Shown in pieces: positions 39,897-50,582 of a stretch of 64,000 nt of DNA. Origin of the DNA: Salisapilia sapeloensis (taxonomy: Eukaryota > Oomycota > Peronosporomycetes > Peronosporales > Salisapiliaceae); contig JAADVB010000055.1 of the NCBI GenBank assembly GCA_023334545.1, forward strand, positions 23,996 to 87,995, written 5' to 3'. Each line of letters opens with the position of its first letter. The stretch's first letter is position 1. The position numbers were made by a program, and so were the translations under genes. The notes below the pieces were generated by a model. The model searched no databases and was not told the DNA's origin. It was given only the letters and a program-made list of their open reading frames with translations.

Positions 39897-42822
39897 ATGC
39901 TCTTTGGCGGCAAGTTGACACTGCAACAGACACATGGAGGTAAAGCAGCATGGCTGAAGGAAAAGGAGCCTAGGCAGCATACCTTGGCGGAAAAGTCCGA
40001 AGTCTTGCATCGGCTCACGAATCACGAATTGAGACTGCTGGAGGAGCTTGAGCGGACGAGAGAGACTTTGCGTCATGAATGGCAGCGAAAGCTGACGCAA
40101 TTAGAAGAGCGGCACCAGTTGATGCATCCAAAGGACGAGGAGCTACTTCGGTCGTTTTCTCCTAAAGAACTCAGGCTAGAGTCTTCATCGACACGCAGGA
40201 GGGTCACAAAAAGACCGTCTTCCGGTCACTCCTTCGGATCGAAGTGTCACGGCAATGAGGCACAGATGACCAAGAGCACCAGCTGTGGAAACCAGTCTGC
40301 AATGGTAACTTCGAAGAAAGCTAGTATTGATATGCTACCTGTGTTGAGTTCCACAGGCGAACCTCCCTTTGATGTTGGACTCAACGCTGGTCCTTCAAAA
40401 GCAACCAAACACCTCTTGCCGATATTCAAGCTCCCTAGTGTTAGTGTCGAAAAGGAAATGGAGGAAATTATCATCAAAGAAGAAAAAGTGGCTGAAGACG
40501 AAGACGATAGGCATGCTGCTGTTCAACATCTTGGACTATCCCTTGAAGAGATTGAAGCTTTGGAGACTGGGTTTCATATCGATCGAGTATTACGTGCAAC
40601 ATCACTATCAAAGCCTTCCAAAGGGACGAAGAAAGACATCCAGCTTCCATTTTTGCATAAGCGAAGACGTCAGCATCAAACACAAAAAATGAGGAGATCG
40701 AGTCATGACAGGTCCAGATCTGCGGGCAATACAAAGCTGAAGCAGGAGTTGGAAGGCGCTATGAAAAGTGTGCAGAGCCTGACGCGTATGGTCAAGGAAG
40801 ACATCCGACGAGCACAGGCGATATGTCCCGCGAAGGAGTTGCAAGCCACTGCGTTTTTCCGTAATTGGGGTCGAAAGAAAATGGAGTCTACCCTCCAACG
40901 ACTCCTACATCAAAAGCAGGCTGCTGCTTGGCAAAAGTGGAAATTAGTGATCGCTTTTGAGAAGCACGAGGAGAAACGTCATGTATACTATCAGTACAAG
41001 GGGACGAAGAAACTAGACAAATTTCTGTTGAACTGGAGGCGGCGACGGCTGCAGCATGCATGGAGTCACTGGTGGAATGACATTGCGTTGGAGAAAGCTA
41101 TGGAGCGGTCGTCATTGGAAAGAAATGCTGCTGAAACTCTCCAGCGAGCGTGGAGAGGGCATCGTGGTCGGTGCTTTTACAAGGCCATGCAAGCGCACGA
41201 GGTATGGAAGCGTCGAACAGAGGCTGCTACCAAATTACAGCGACATTTTCGGGGAAGCTTCGTTCGTAAACTATTGCGACTCCAGCGTCGGCAGCGACAA
41301 ATGGAGAAGGCAGCGATTGTAATACAGTCAGTCGAGAGAGGACGTGTCGGTCGGAAGGTTGCTGCAAAAGTGCGACAGGAGAGACGCGAGTATATAGCTG
41401 CTAGTCGCATCCAGGCGCCATGCAGGGGAAGAGTTGCGAGGATCAGAGTAGCAGCCATGAAGAGAGAGCGAGAGTTGAAAGAGGCCGCGACGCTCATCCA
41501 ACGACGATATCGAGGGCGACTCGGCCGCGCAGCGTACATTCGCCAACAGATTGAGCGATACCATGCCCAAATGGCTGTTCGTGTTCAATGTGCTGTTCGG
41601 AGGATGCTAGCGTATCGACTTCTCCGGAGGCTCCAGAAAGAGGCGACGGAGCTACTTCGAGTGCAAAAACAAGCAGCAACAAATATTCAGCGTGTCTACC
41701 GTGGCCATCGGTACGGCTACTATCTCTTTATCAATAGAAAAGTGCTAAGGCTCATTCTACATGAATAGATCTCGCCTAGGCACCGAAATCAAGCTCATTG
41801 CCTTACGAGAGAAGAATCGTCGGGAAGCAAAAGCAGCAACAACGATCCAGACATACGTCCGGTCGAAACAAGCCATTCAGTTGGTGCGTTGGATGCGTCA
41901 GGAGAGAGCGAATGAATTGGTTTCTTGGGCTCGCGTGTGGGTGGAGTATTGGAGTGAAGACGCGAGTGCCTGGTTTTACTACAACGCTATGACAGGTGAA
42001 GCGCTGTGGCAGCCTCCAGTTACAGGATATACAAAATCCGACGGCTACCTTGTGCTTCAGAACGGCCGAGTGATCGCCAACCCTACCGACGACGTCGTTT
42101 CTTCCACGATCGCATCTCGTAAAGATGTCGGCGACAAGGCAAATAAGGAAGAGGGAGCGGCAAGTGACGATGATGACGAAGATGATAAACTTTGTGTGGA
42201 GTGTGAAGAGGAAGACGCGAGACGCCATTGCGACCAGTGTGAAGATGTGTTCTGCGACGCTTGTTATCAACGTTTGCATGACGGAACGAAGCGTGAGAAG
42301 CACACTTGGAAGGCTATTGGCGCTCTGAGGTGCATCGAGTGCGAGAAGATGAAAGCTACTCGTTGGTGTCAGGTTTGCCAGGACCCGTATTGCTTAGGCT
42401 GCTACTCGATAATTCACTCCAAAGGAAATAAAGCTGCGCATGAGTGGATTACAATGTCGGAGCTCAAGCGACAACAAAAGAGGATGGAGGAAGAAGAAAA
42501 TGCTTATACGTATGACGAGTACCTCCAGTCGACAGAGTATCAGTATGTTAATGAGTATGCGGATGGCTATGAGCCACCAGTGGAAACGCAGGATGTGTAT
42601 GGTAGTGGCTATCAGGAACCAGTTCAAAATGCTGAGGAGGGTGACTACGCTGGTGAAGTGGCAGATCCATTTCATCAACAAGAATACGACTCTCAGTATA
42701 ATGAAGGCTACCAATATGATGACAACGTTAGGAATGAAGGAGAGTGGGTCGAAGCGTATGATGAAACCTCCGGGTATTCCTACTGGTACAACACTCTTAC
42801 AGGAGAATCTCAATGGGGGTAA
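39897..42822 (+). CDS. IQ-motif, WW and B-box scaffold protein
   Basis: Two reading frames that overlap near 41765 are joined by a 58-nt intron (41711-41768, GTACGG...AATAG), giving VYRGHRSRLGTEI, which completes an IQ motif. The start is ATG 39897. Residues 1-390 are charged and coiled. Eight IQ or IQ-like motifs follow (LQRAWRGHRGR, LQRHFRGSF, IQSVERGRVGR, IQRRYRGRLGR, IQRVYRGHRSR, IQTYVRS). Next are a WW domain (WVEYWSEDASAWFYYNAMTG), two B-box-like zinc fingers (CVECEEEDARRHCDQCEDVFC and CIECEKMKATRWCQVCQD), and a second WW ending TGESQWG. That last WW lacks its proline, so a further short exon may exist after 42820. It probably binds calmodulin (inference). About 950 residues. Confidence 0.75.
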
Positions 42823-42956
42823 GCGGATAGCAACAGAATCAACGAAGCAATTAAAAGACAGAAACGCACAGATTAATGCAACTTCATTCAAGCTTTCTGA
42901 TACTCGTGACTTGAGAATTTTGCAGGATCACTTGTGCAGAGTCAAGCTGTTATCCA

Positions 42957-44396
42957 CTACAGTCGGTGTCCTGCTCGCACGTTGATCCTGTCCGGTCGGT
43001 CGGGAGCTCGTGTTTGCCATTCATCCGTGTAGCGTGACCACCGACTCCCCAAATTCACACTCGATTGGTATGACGAGTCGCCACTCTCATGGCTTCCTGC
43101 TATAGTAGCCAGACTTAGACCCCGTTGAGAGTCTAATACGTTGCTGTTGCGATCATAGAAGTCGCAGGTTTCTTGCATGGACGGCCTCGTAGCATAGCTC
43201 TCTCCAGATTGACTCGACTGTTCTGAGGTGGTAATCGATCTTGTAGATTTTTGCATATTCAGACTCGACGAGTATGATACATACTCGTCCTGATTGTCCA
43301 CAATATCCAGGAAATTTGGATGACCTAGACGAGTAGTGTCCGGGGTCTGGTCTACGAAGGCTGAAGGTGCGACCGAGATGCCTTCCGACGGAGCAATGCT
43401 ATATCGACTTGATTCGTATTGCGTGCTTTCTTGGTCGTAATGAAGGCTGGGGTCATTGGTACGATACGTGGATGAACCGTTATGGCGCTTTGGTTCTGAC
43501 GATCGAGAGCTTGAATGTGTCAGGTAATTTTGCACTTGAGCTGGAGCTGGCTCCGAGGCCATTTGGGTATGATGGCTGGTTTGTCGTGGGATCGCATTGC
43601 TCATTTTAGACGAGGTGCTCGCCTTGTTCCTCATTTGAGACAATCCACAGGAATCTGTCTGCTGACTGCCCATGCCAGTTGGAGCACAAAAGCCATGGGC
43701 AGCAGTGCTTCGAGTGGCACTATAGTCTTTGCTACTTCTGCGGCAGTATCGCGAGTAGAAGAGGATAAATCCCGTTAGAGCTAAAAAGAAGGCGACACTA
43801 ATCGCTGTAATTACAATGATCAGAGTGTTTGAAAGCCCAAGGTTCTCTTCTGCTTGGATTGACACCTTTTGGTACGCAGCGTAATCGTAACGCGCTCTGT
43901 CCTTACCAGGGAGGACGACGTGCGTCATGACAATGTACTCTCCCTCTTCTTCGAAGACGAAATGATCACGAAAGGTGAAGCGATTTTCATCACTAAAGTT
44001 TCCAATACGTGGAGACGACGAGGTCACTTTGTTCTCAAGCCAATGGAACGGATCGCACTCACTTCCAACCTTGCACGCCACAAAGTCAGACCACGCAATT
44101 TCGACTGTGGACGATTTCTTTTGGTACACGTCTGCGTAGATATCCGTTTGGTTGATACCATTTTCAACAAATTTGGATTCTTCCATGAAAAGTTGTGCTT
44201 GTACTGACATCGATTTGCCCACGATGGCATCACCGAATGACTCAAAGAAGACACTAAGGCTCCCAGGGCAATCGCGACCACTAGCAGCAAGCACGTCTTC
44301 ACTGTTCGTGATGTTCGCATCGTTGTAGCTTTGTGGGATGGCCCAGCAGTATGTAGTTTGACCATGAAAATCGACGCTGATGTCAGTCGCAGACAT
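42957..44396 (-). CDS. Type I membrane protein with four-Cys ectodomain (family member 3)
   Basis: 479 residues from ATG 44396. The sequence begins inside what is the mature ectodomain in members 1 and 2 (DFHGQTTYCW), followed by RDCPGSL, C-x5-C (CKVGSEC), EEEGEYIVMTHVVLPGKD and YDYAAYQKVSI. The TM helix is LIIVITAISVAFFLALTGFILFY, then SRYCRRSSKD. The tail of about 260 residues is Ser/Tyr-rich (SQSGESYATRP). No signal peptide is present, because an in-frame TGA sits 6 bases before the ATG. Either a small upstream exon encodes it, or the copy has lost export. The first exon could be inside the stretch 44400-44970, which has its own candidate gene. Confidence 0.68.
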   Translation of the reverse strand: MSATDISVDFHGQTTYCWAIPQSYNDANITNSEDVLAASGRDCPGSLSVFFESFGDAIVGKSMSVQAQLFMEESKFVENGINQTDIYADVYQKKSSTVEIAWSDFVACKVGSECDPFHWLENKVTSSSPRIGNFSDENRFTFRDHFVFEEEGEYIVMTHVVLPGKDRARYDYAAYQKVSIQAEENLGLSNTLIIVITAISVAFFLALTGFILFYSRYCRRSSKDYSATRSTAAHGFCAPTGMGSQQTDSCGLSQMRNKASTSSKMSNAIPRQTSHHTQMASEPAPAQVQNYLTHSSSRSSEPKRHNGSSTYRTNDPSLHYDQESTQYESSRYSIAPSEGISVAPSAFVDQTPDTTRLGHPNFLDIVDNQDEYVSYSSSLNMQKSTRSITTSEQSSQSGESYATRPSMQETCDFYDRNSNVLDSQRGLSLATIAGSHESGDSSYQSSVNLGSRWSRYTDEWQTRAPDRPDRINVRAGHRL

Positions 44397-44972
44397 GTTT
44401 CAGCTTGTGCTCGAGTTGCGGAATGGCACGGATCGAAGACCATGTCGTGCTTGCGATGTACCACGGAAAGCGACTTCCATCGATGGGCGTACCTGGCGTG
44501 ACATAGAGGATGATTCCAGTTCCATATGCACAAAGATCTGTCAGTACAGCAAGCACTCTGAGTATGAAGCTTGAATAAATATCGAAATGGAATGCTCTTT
44601 CGACCCATTCGCACCACTTGCACCGAATAACTCTCGACAGGATCATACAGCTTGGCACTGTTTATGGCGTATAATTGAGCTCTCTCGGGAAATGTGAGGG
44701 AGAGATCTATTTTCAAGCTTCCAACTTTGACCATCTTTAACTGGCGCGGAGCATCCATGGGAATCAAATTCCATCGAATGGACACACAATAGAGAATTTT
44801 AGAGCAAATAATTTCCGTTGTACCTGCTTACTGATCGATATTCCATAAATCTCCCTTCGATTGCTTTTGAATTAGTCTCAATACAAGGCCTTCGAAAGCG
44901 AATTGAAGCGATGACTTGAGTGTGATCCAGGTTTCCACTCCACCCGTTCATAAATTTCGAAGTTGTAGCCAT
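44383..44972 (-). CDS. Hypothetical small protein, tentative three-exon model
   Basis: ATG 44972 (MATTSKFMNGWSG) opens a frame that can be spliced at CGATCA/GTAAGC into LKMVKVGSLKIDLSLTF, and again into LCAYGTGIILYVTPGTPIDG, ending in a TGA at 44383. That stop overlaps the start of the neighbouring membrane-protein gene by 14 bases. The first donor is good; the second (GTCGAA) is weak. The product of about 145 residues resembles nothing I know. The gap to PRMT3 is 100 bp, like other divergent pairs here. Alternatively this DNA holds the missing signal-peptide exon of the membrane protein. Confidence 0.35.
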
Positions 44973-45072
44973 TTTGTACAAAATAAATGGAAATGACTGA
45001 TACATCAGCGTTTGCGCTATTCGGTGACAATTAAAAATTGCTGGTCATCAGCTCAATTCCACTTCAAAAACC

Positions 45073-46593
45073 ATGGCGGATGCAGAGCTAATGACGGAGA
45101 CTGAGGAGACCTGGGACGATTGGGTCGACGAAGGCAGTGAAAGTGCACTCCAGTGCCTCTTCTGTAAAGAACAGCTTTCCACTCTTCTGAGCCTACACGA
45201 GCATCTCGAACAAGCGCATGGCTTCTCGCTCCAGCACTACATTGCTCACTTCGAGCTGGACATGTACGGAGCCATTCAGCTCGTCAACTTCCTTCGCACT
45301 CAGAACGCTCAAGGCGTAAGCATTGAGAATGTCAAGAGTAGTTTGAGCAATGAAGGAAAGGCACTTTTCGCAAAAGATGAGTTCATGAAACCATTTATCG
45401 AAAATGACCCAGTGCTGTATTCGCTCGACCTTGACAGCGATGAAGATGACAGTGACGATGACGACGAGGAACATAAATTTAACGAGGCTCCGTCCAAGGC
45501 TTCAAAGGAAAAGAGTTTGGCCGTTTTGGAGCAAGAGAACCAGCAGCTGAAGGAACAGCTTGCCAAGTCTTCGTCGCTGCTGTCCAAGGTAGTCGATGAC
45601 TCCGGTGTACAAGTGCAAACCAAGGCAGACAATGACACGTACTACTTTGATTCGTACTCGAAAGTGGGAATCCATCGTGAAATGCTGGAGGATCGAGTGC
45701 GTACGGAAGGGTACAGGAATGCAATTTTGAACAACGAGTCGCTCTTTAAAGACAAGGTCGTGTTGGATGTCGGCTGCGGCTCTGGTATCCTCAGTCTATT
45801 TGCTGCTCAGGCTGGTGCAAAGCGGGTCATTGGCATTGATAGCAGCGAGATGGCTGATGTGGCGCAAGCAATTGTCCGCGCGAACAAGTACGAGAGCGTC
45901 ATTACGATTCTCAAGGGAAAAGTGGAGGACCTTGAACTGCCGGTGGATGGCGTCGATATCATTGTGTCGGAATGGATGGGCTACAACCTGTTGTACGAAG
46001 CCATGCTGGATACAGTCTTGGTCGCTCGAGATAGGTGGCTGCGGGAGGGTGGTCACGTCTTCCCAGACAAGAGCTCGATGCATCTCCAAGTCGCTACTGA
46101 TTCTGCACGGACGTTTGAGTTCTGGGAAGATGTCTATGGGTTCGACATGACCCCACTTCGCTCTAAGATCACCGTCGCAGACGGCTTTGTGCAAGACGTC
46201 CCGGCATCGGATATTCTTTCGGACAGAGCGTTGCTAAAGGACATTGACATTGCGACAGTCAAGTACGACGACTTGGACTATGAAAGCGCATTTGAGCTGA
46301 CCATTGCCTCTACTGGCGTGATGCATGCCTTCGTGTCGAGCTTTGACATTGGCTTTGAGAAGGGGTGTGAAAAACCAGAGTACTTTACGACCGGAGTGGA
46401 AGGCGAGACGACCCACTGGCACCAAGTGCTCTTCCATCTAGGTCGAAGCGTCCAGGTGACGGCAGGAGACAGGGTAGTAGGCAAGTGGCGTGTGCGACGG
46501 AACGCAGAGAACCCTCGCTGCATGGATGTGGACATTGAATGGAAGAAGGAGGGTGACGAGAGCATGAATGCGCACCGATTTAAGGTTCAATAG
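45073..46593 (+). CDS. PRMT3: Protein arginine N-methyltransferase 3 (zinc-finger type)
   Basis: Single exon, 506 residues. The N-terminal C2H2 finger reads LQCLFCKEQLSTLLSLHEHLEQAHGF, as in PRMT3. An acidic stretch (LDSDEDDSDDDDEE) and coiled-coil residues lead to the core: YYFDSYSKVGIHREML, SAM-binding VLDVGCGSGILSLFAAQAGA, the double-E loop SEWMGYNLLYEAML and the THW loop (TTHWHQVLF). The enzyme makes asymmetric dimethylarginine (type I). Its known substrate is ribosomal protein uS5/Rps2, and it acts in the cytosol. All catalytic motifs are intact. Confidence 0.94.
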   Translation: MADAELMTETEETWDDWVDEGSESALQCLFCKEQLSTLLSLHEHLEQAHGFSLQHYIAHFELDMYGAIQLVNFLRTQNAQGVSIENVKSSLSNEGKALFAKDEFMKPFIENDPVLYSLDLDSDEDDSDDDDEEHKFNEAPSKASKEKSLAVLEQENQQLKEQLAKSSSLLSKVVDDSGVQVQTKADNDTYYFDSYSKVGIHREMLEDRVRTEGYRNAILNNESLFKDKVVLDVGCGSGILSLFAAQAGAKRVIGIDSSEMADVAQAIVRANKYESVITILKGKVEDLELPVDGVDIIVSEWMGYNLLYEAMLDTVLVARDRWLREGGHVFPDKSSMHLQVATDSARTFEFWEDVYGFDMTPLRSKITVADGFVQDVPASDILSDRALLKDIDIATVKYDDLDYESAFELTIASTGVMHAFVSSFDIGFEKGCEKPEYFTTGVEGETTHWHQVLFHLGRSVQVTAGDRVVGKWRVRRNAENPRCMDVDIEWKKEGDESMNAHRFKVQ

Positions 46594-46640
46594 ACTTACA
46601 TGTGAAAATTAATTTCTGTTGTTACTTTTTCACCACCACC

Positions 46641-49600
46641 TCACGTCCGGTTGCTAGCCTGGTGCTTTTTCACCTGCTGAATCACGTCCTTGACGACGAC
46701 AGACATGGACGTCGCCTTCTCCAGCTCTAGACTCTTCTCTGGAAGCAAAGACAGGCAGCGGAGCAAAAGGTAGTGAGTCGCAGTCAGCGATGGCTCTTTG
46801 TCAAGCTTTGCGACCTGCTTGTCCGCAACCAGCGGCGGCTGGCTATCGTTGATGACCCACATGTGCACATCTGCAGGCAGGATGCTCATCACTCGTGCGT
46901 ACTCTGGCGCTGCCTTCATTCGCTGCAAAATCAACGACAGCCGCGCACGTGCTATCGATGCCAGTTTCTCCGCAATGCGTTCTGGTCGATTCAGCTTTTC
47001 GAAGGAGGCCTCGGCAGCTTCGTCCTGCCCACTCTCGTATAAGAATACAACTTGCTCCTCTCGGATCACTTGCGTCGGTAGCTCAAATGCTTCAGCTAGC
47101 TTAAAGCCGAGCTTGTCGTCATGCCGAAGTAACTTTCTAAGGAAAGCAGTGCGCTCCTCTTCTCTCTTGGAGGTTGCGTCTGAAGTGGACGTGGTGAATG
47201 TGTTCAGGCAGCAAAGAGACCTGGCATTCGGAGGATACAGTCTAGACAGTGGAGTGGGCGTCACGTTCGTAAGAACGAACGAGTCTAGAAGTAAAAGCAG
47301 ACTGACGTGGTCAGACACTTGCTGTCGAGAGACAGATCGAGGATCAAACGCGTACAGTCTGGTCATTAGGTCTGAAGCATCAGAGGATGGAGGCCAGTGT
47401 CTCTGGAAGACAGTTGGGAGATTGACTACTGATGTCCTCCAGTGCTTGGTATCGATCAGATCGCTTAAGACCGTTTGACTGTGTTCTTCCTCCTCGTCAC
47501 TGCAATCTTCCTCCTCTTCCTCTTCCTCTTCTTCTTCCTCGTTGTCTTCTATTGTGCTCATCGTGCCAGCACTGTCCTGCTCAAGATGTTTTAAAGCCAA
47601 TTGCAGCATCTCTATTAAGCTCTTGACAATGGCAAAGAACCGTCGAGCAGCTTGAGGCTGCAACCCTTTGCCTGTCCTCTTTCCTTGTGCACTGTCTTCC
47701 CAAAAAGAGACGAGTGTCGCCACGTGCGACCGGACGAAGTCTTCCCACACGAGATTGCACATCGCAGCTCTCAGCTTGGCACTTGACAGGCTCTCGATCT
47801 CCACCAATGCGTCTTCAAATTGATGCAATTCAGCGCGACTGGCGTTCCACGCCGTGCACAAGATGATTGCTCGAAAGCAGCCCAGAGCGTCCCCGTTCGA
47901 CAGTTGGGGGTAGCAAGCAAGCACGCCTGTCCAGTCCTTGAGCTGACTGGTTTCCAGCAGGGCGGCTGCCCAGTCCTCCTTTTCATTCTCGCCCAAAGCT
48001 TGAGTATGCTTCGTGCTCGAATTTAGCTGCAAGAGGGCAACGACACGCATGATGTCGTCCACTCCCTCCACAGCTGCTGCTGAAAGACGCCCTGCTCTGC
48101 CTAGACGCAAGGACAAATGGACAGTTTTGCTCAAACAGGAACGCAGGACGGTCCAGCGCATGCCGCCTTCGACATTTCGAAATTTACCCAAGGACTGCTC
48201 TTCCGCACGCTCAGCTTCACGCTCCTCTCCGAACGCCAAGTGGTCGCATAAGACACAGGCATGGATGACGCGATGTGTGCTAGAGCAATGGGTGAAGAGG
48301 CGAGAGAGAAGGTCCGGGTAGGAGGACAGGTGCTGTCGACGAATGGCAATGGGGTCGAACGGCTCCTCTTCCTCTTCCTCTTCAAAGGTGAGCTGGTCAA
48401 AACAAGGTTGGAGAAAGCGTTGCAGTCCGGATGAAGTAGAGGCTGGAGGGATGGAAAGTAGAACGTCAAAGGGAAGAGACAAAAACCATTCCATAAAGAG
48501 CGATGGGAGGACCTCTTTCGATAGAAATAGTCGACCATGGATGCGCTGGAGCTCCTGCACTGTGAACACACTCGTCAACACAGGGACAAAGAGCAAAGAG
48601 AGCAGTGGTGCTTTGTCGGGACACTTTCGCTGCAGTACTGGTTGCTGCAGAGTGTCTAGAGCTTTTCGGAGAAAGTCATCTGCACCTATAGACTGGTCGA
48701 ACACAGCCACGAGCTGCTTGTTTTTTGCAAGAGACACGTCTGTGAATGGAGACGAAAAGTACTCTAGAAAGCGTTTGCCGGACATGCGACCGGCAGCTTC
48801 GATCGAATTGACGAAATTAGTGCACATGTCACCATCACTTGTCACGCCTGCCCGTAGGTAGAGTTCAAGCCAAGGTAGCACGTCGCTTGGATTAGTTTCG
48901 TCATTCGGACCTGAGTACGCCCCAAGCATTTGCTCCGAGAGTGGTTGAGCGCTCTTGATTGCTTTACGAGAATTATTAAACTCTTTCGTTAGCTGCACAA
49001 AACCCGAGAGCAGTGCCACGTGCCACATCACTTGCCACCTCAGTGTGACCGCTTCCAAGGGTTGCTCATGAAGGGTTTTCGCTAAGGTCACTTCGATGCT
49101 TTTTAATGCATTTAGAAAGTCCTTCGCTGGTAACTGGTCAAATTCCGAGCTGTAAAGTGTTTCATGCAGCGACTGGATTGACCCAAAGCTTGACAAGCCT
49201 TCAATCTCTTGCCAAACGTCAGAGCTAATGACACTTGCATGCAATTTACCAGTGATCTGATGCAACAAAAATGTTTCTTCCTGTAGCTTGCTCTTGTTGA
49301 AGTACTTGAGGACGGCATCTTCATCTGCTAGCGTCGGTAGGAGCTCCATCACGTCCATTTCACCTACTGTGTCACTTGGTGTCGCGACCACGCATGTTGC
49401 ATTCTGTTCGTCTCGATCGATGTCGCCCAACAACCGAGCATTGTTTCCGACAGCCAACGAGAACACTTTCGGTCCATATCGTGGTCGCCATATGTCGATC
49501 ATCCCTCGTGTGGCTGAATAGATAACCAAGTACAGCCCTTTCTTTCGATCCTTCCCTTCCATACAGTGCATCCATGCCACCTGCGCTTTACGATAGCCTT

Positions 49601-50582
49601 TCCACATGCGAATCACCATCATCCGAGACGTATCTAGCAGAGAAACACGGCCCAAAGTATCTGCAATGACTGCCAAACGGCCGTTAGGACTGACTATCAT
49701 TTGTCGACAGCGGCGTCTGTAATCTTCCGACACGGTAAACGTTCCACCGAGTGGCGCAGGAACGTGGTCAGCTGCACCTCGCATATCCTCCGTTTCGCCC
49801 ACTGACTGCTCGCCATTGAACGGTGTCCAGCTCTTTGCAAAAGACCAGACAGCGCCAGCAGCCTTGGATGCCATGGCTGTGGCAATGTGGGCTAGATGGA
49901 TGATTGAATTTTGGTCGTTTCCAGCCTGGTAAAAGGAAACAAAAGGACCTGCTCCAACGCTAATAATGGTATAAACGCCAATGCGAGGGTGAGACTGAAA
50001 GATGGAAGGTTTAGGAGAACCACAGGGAATGGCTGCTACACTCTCCGCTTGGTCTCGAAGCGAATATTTACGAAATTTGGTCACTTGGGCTGGATACAGC
50101 AAGATACTGGAGATGCGAGATAGAATGTCGGATGTTTGCAAGATTACAATAGTCGCATCGTGGTACAGCAGCCACAGTTCAGAAGCTGTGGACAAAGGAG
50201 CCGAGTGCATCTTAAGACTTCGAATAGAACTCGAATGGAATTGCTGGCTGAATTGGAGACTGCCGTCCGTGTTAAATACACGCAAGTAGCCAGTCGTGTA
50301 GCTAGCTGCCACTGTATCATGGTTAATGAAAAGCAGGTCTGTAATTTCTTCGTCTACTTCCAGGTTCAGTCTTTCTGAGACTAGGAGAGGCTCAACATCT
50401 TCAATATCTTCTCCGTCCTGCTTTGAGCAGTAGATTTGGTGTTGGTGGGCAAATGCGATGCGGTTTGTAGGTGATAATGCCGCTGGAACGGATGTGTTCG
50501 GAAGAAGTGAGGTAAGATCGAAGTCTTCTTGGCTGCAGTAAAGGCGGTGTACCAGTCTGTGTGTATGAGCAGTTGCATCCAT
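46641..50582 (-). CDS. RAB3GAP2: Rab3GAP regulatory (non-catalytic) subunit-like protein
   Basis: Single exon, 1313 residues from ATG 50582 (MDATAHTHRL). An N-terminal beta-propeller-like half carries the marker DYRRRCRQMIVSPNGRLAVIADTLGRVSLLD, then MVIRMWKGYRKAQVAW and LVIYSATRGMIDIW, which match the Rab3GAP2 pattern (VR.WKGYRDAQ..W, LVIY..RRG). The helical C-terminal half includes an acidic run (EEEEEEEEEEDCSDEEEE) near residue 1100. The length is near the human protein (about 1390). With its catalytic partner, Rab3GAP acts on Rab3 and as exchange factor for Rab18 at ER membranes. A Rab gene lies 309 bp upstream. No catalytic subunit is in this window. Confidence 0.75.
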   Translation of the reverse strand: MDATAHTHRLVHRLYCSQEDFDLTSLLPNTSVPAALSPTNRIAFAHQHQIYCSKQDGEDIEDVEPLLVSERLNLEVDEEITDLLFINHDTVAASYTTGYLRVFNTDGSLQFSQQFHSSSIRSLKMHSAPLSTASELWLLYHDATIVILQTSDILSRISSILLYPAQVTKFRKYSLRDQAESVAAIPCGSPKPSIFQSHPRIGVYTIISVGAGPFVSFYQAGNDQNSIIHLAHIATAMASKAAGAVWSFAKSWTPFNGEQSVGETEDMRGAADHVPAPLGGTFTVSEDYRRRCRQMIVSPNGRLAVIADTLGRVSLLDTSRMMVIRMWKGYRKAQVAWMHCMEGKDRKKGLYLVIYSATRGMIDIWRPRYGPKVFSLAVGNNARLLGDIDRDEQNATCVVATPSDTVGEMDVMELLPTLADEDAVLKYFNKSKLQEETFLLHQITGKLHASVISSDVWQEIEGLSSFGSIQSLHETLYSSEFDQLPAKDFLNALKSIEVTLAKTLHEQPLEAVTLRWQVMWHVALLSGFVQLTKEFNNSRKAIKSAQPLSEQMLGAYSGPNDETNPSDVLPWLELYLRAGVTSDGDMCTNFVNSIEAAGRMSGKRFLEYFSSPFTDVSLAKNKQLVAVFDQSIGADDFLRKALDTLQQPVLQRKCPDKAPLLSLLFVPVLTSVFTVQELQRIHGRLFLSKEVLPSLFMEWFLSLPFDVLLSIPPASTSSGLQRFLQPCFDQLTFEEEEEEEPFDPIAIRRQHLSSYPDLLSRLFTHCSSTHRVIHACVLCDHLAFGEEREAERAEEQSLGKFRNVEGGMRWTVLRSCLSKTVHLSLRLGRAGRLSAAAVEGVDDIMRVVALLQLNSSTKHTQALGENEKEDWAAALLETSQLKDWTGVLACYPQLSNGDALGCFRAIILCTAWNASRAELHQFEDALVEIESLSSAKLRAAMCNLVWEDFVRSHVATLVSFWEDSAQGKRTGKGLQPQAARRFFAIVKSLIEMLQLALKHLEQDSAGTMSTIEDNEEEEEEEEEEEDCSDEEEEHSQTVLSDLIDTKHWRTSVVNLPTVFQRHWPPSSDASDLMTRLYAFDPRSVSRQQVSDHVSLLLLLDSFVLTNVTPTPLSRLYPPNARSLCCLNTFTTSTSDATSKREEERTAFLRKLLRHDDKLGFKLAEAFELPTQVIREEQVVFLYESGQDEAAEASFEKLNRPERIAEKLASIARARLSLILQRMKAAPEYARVMSILPADVHMWVINDSQPPLVADKQVAKLDKEPSLTATHYLLLRCLSLLPEKSLELEKATSMSVVVKDVIQQVKKHQASNRT

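Noticed and set aside
41761-42822. Separate gene starting at 41761
   Set aside because: Joined to the upstream frame by a good 58-nt intron that rebuilds an IQ motif, so it is the second exon of the IQ/WW/B-box gene.
44024-44785. 253-codon minus-strand frame overlapping the type I membrane protein
   Set aside because: Its second half is a shadow of the membrane-protein gene in another frame. Only its first part was kept, as an exon of a tentative small gene.
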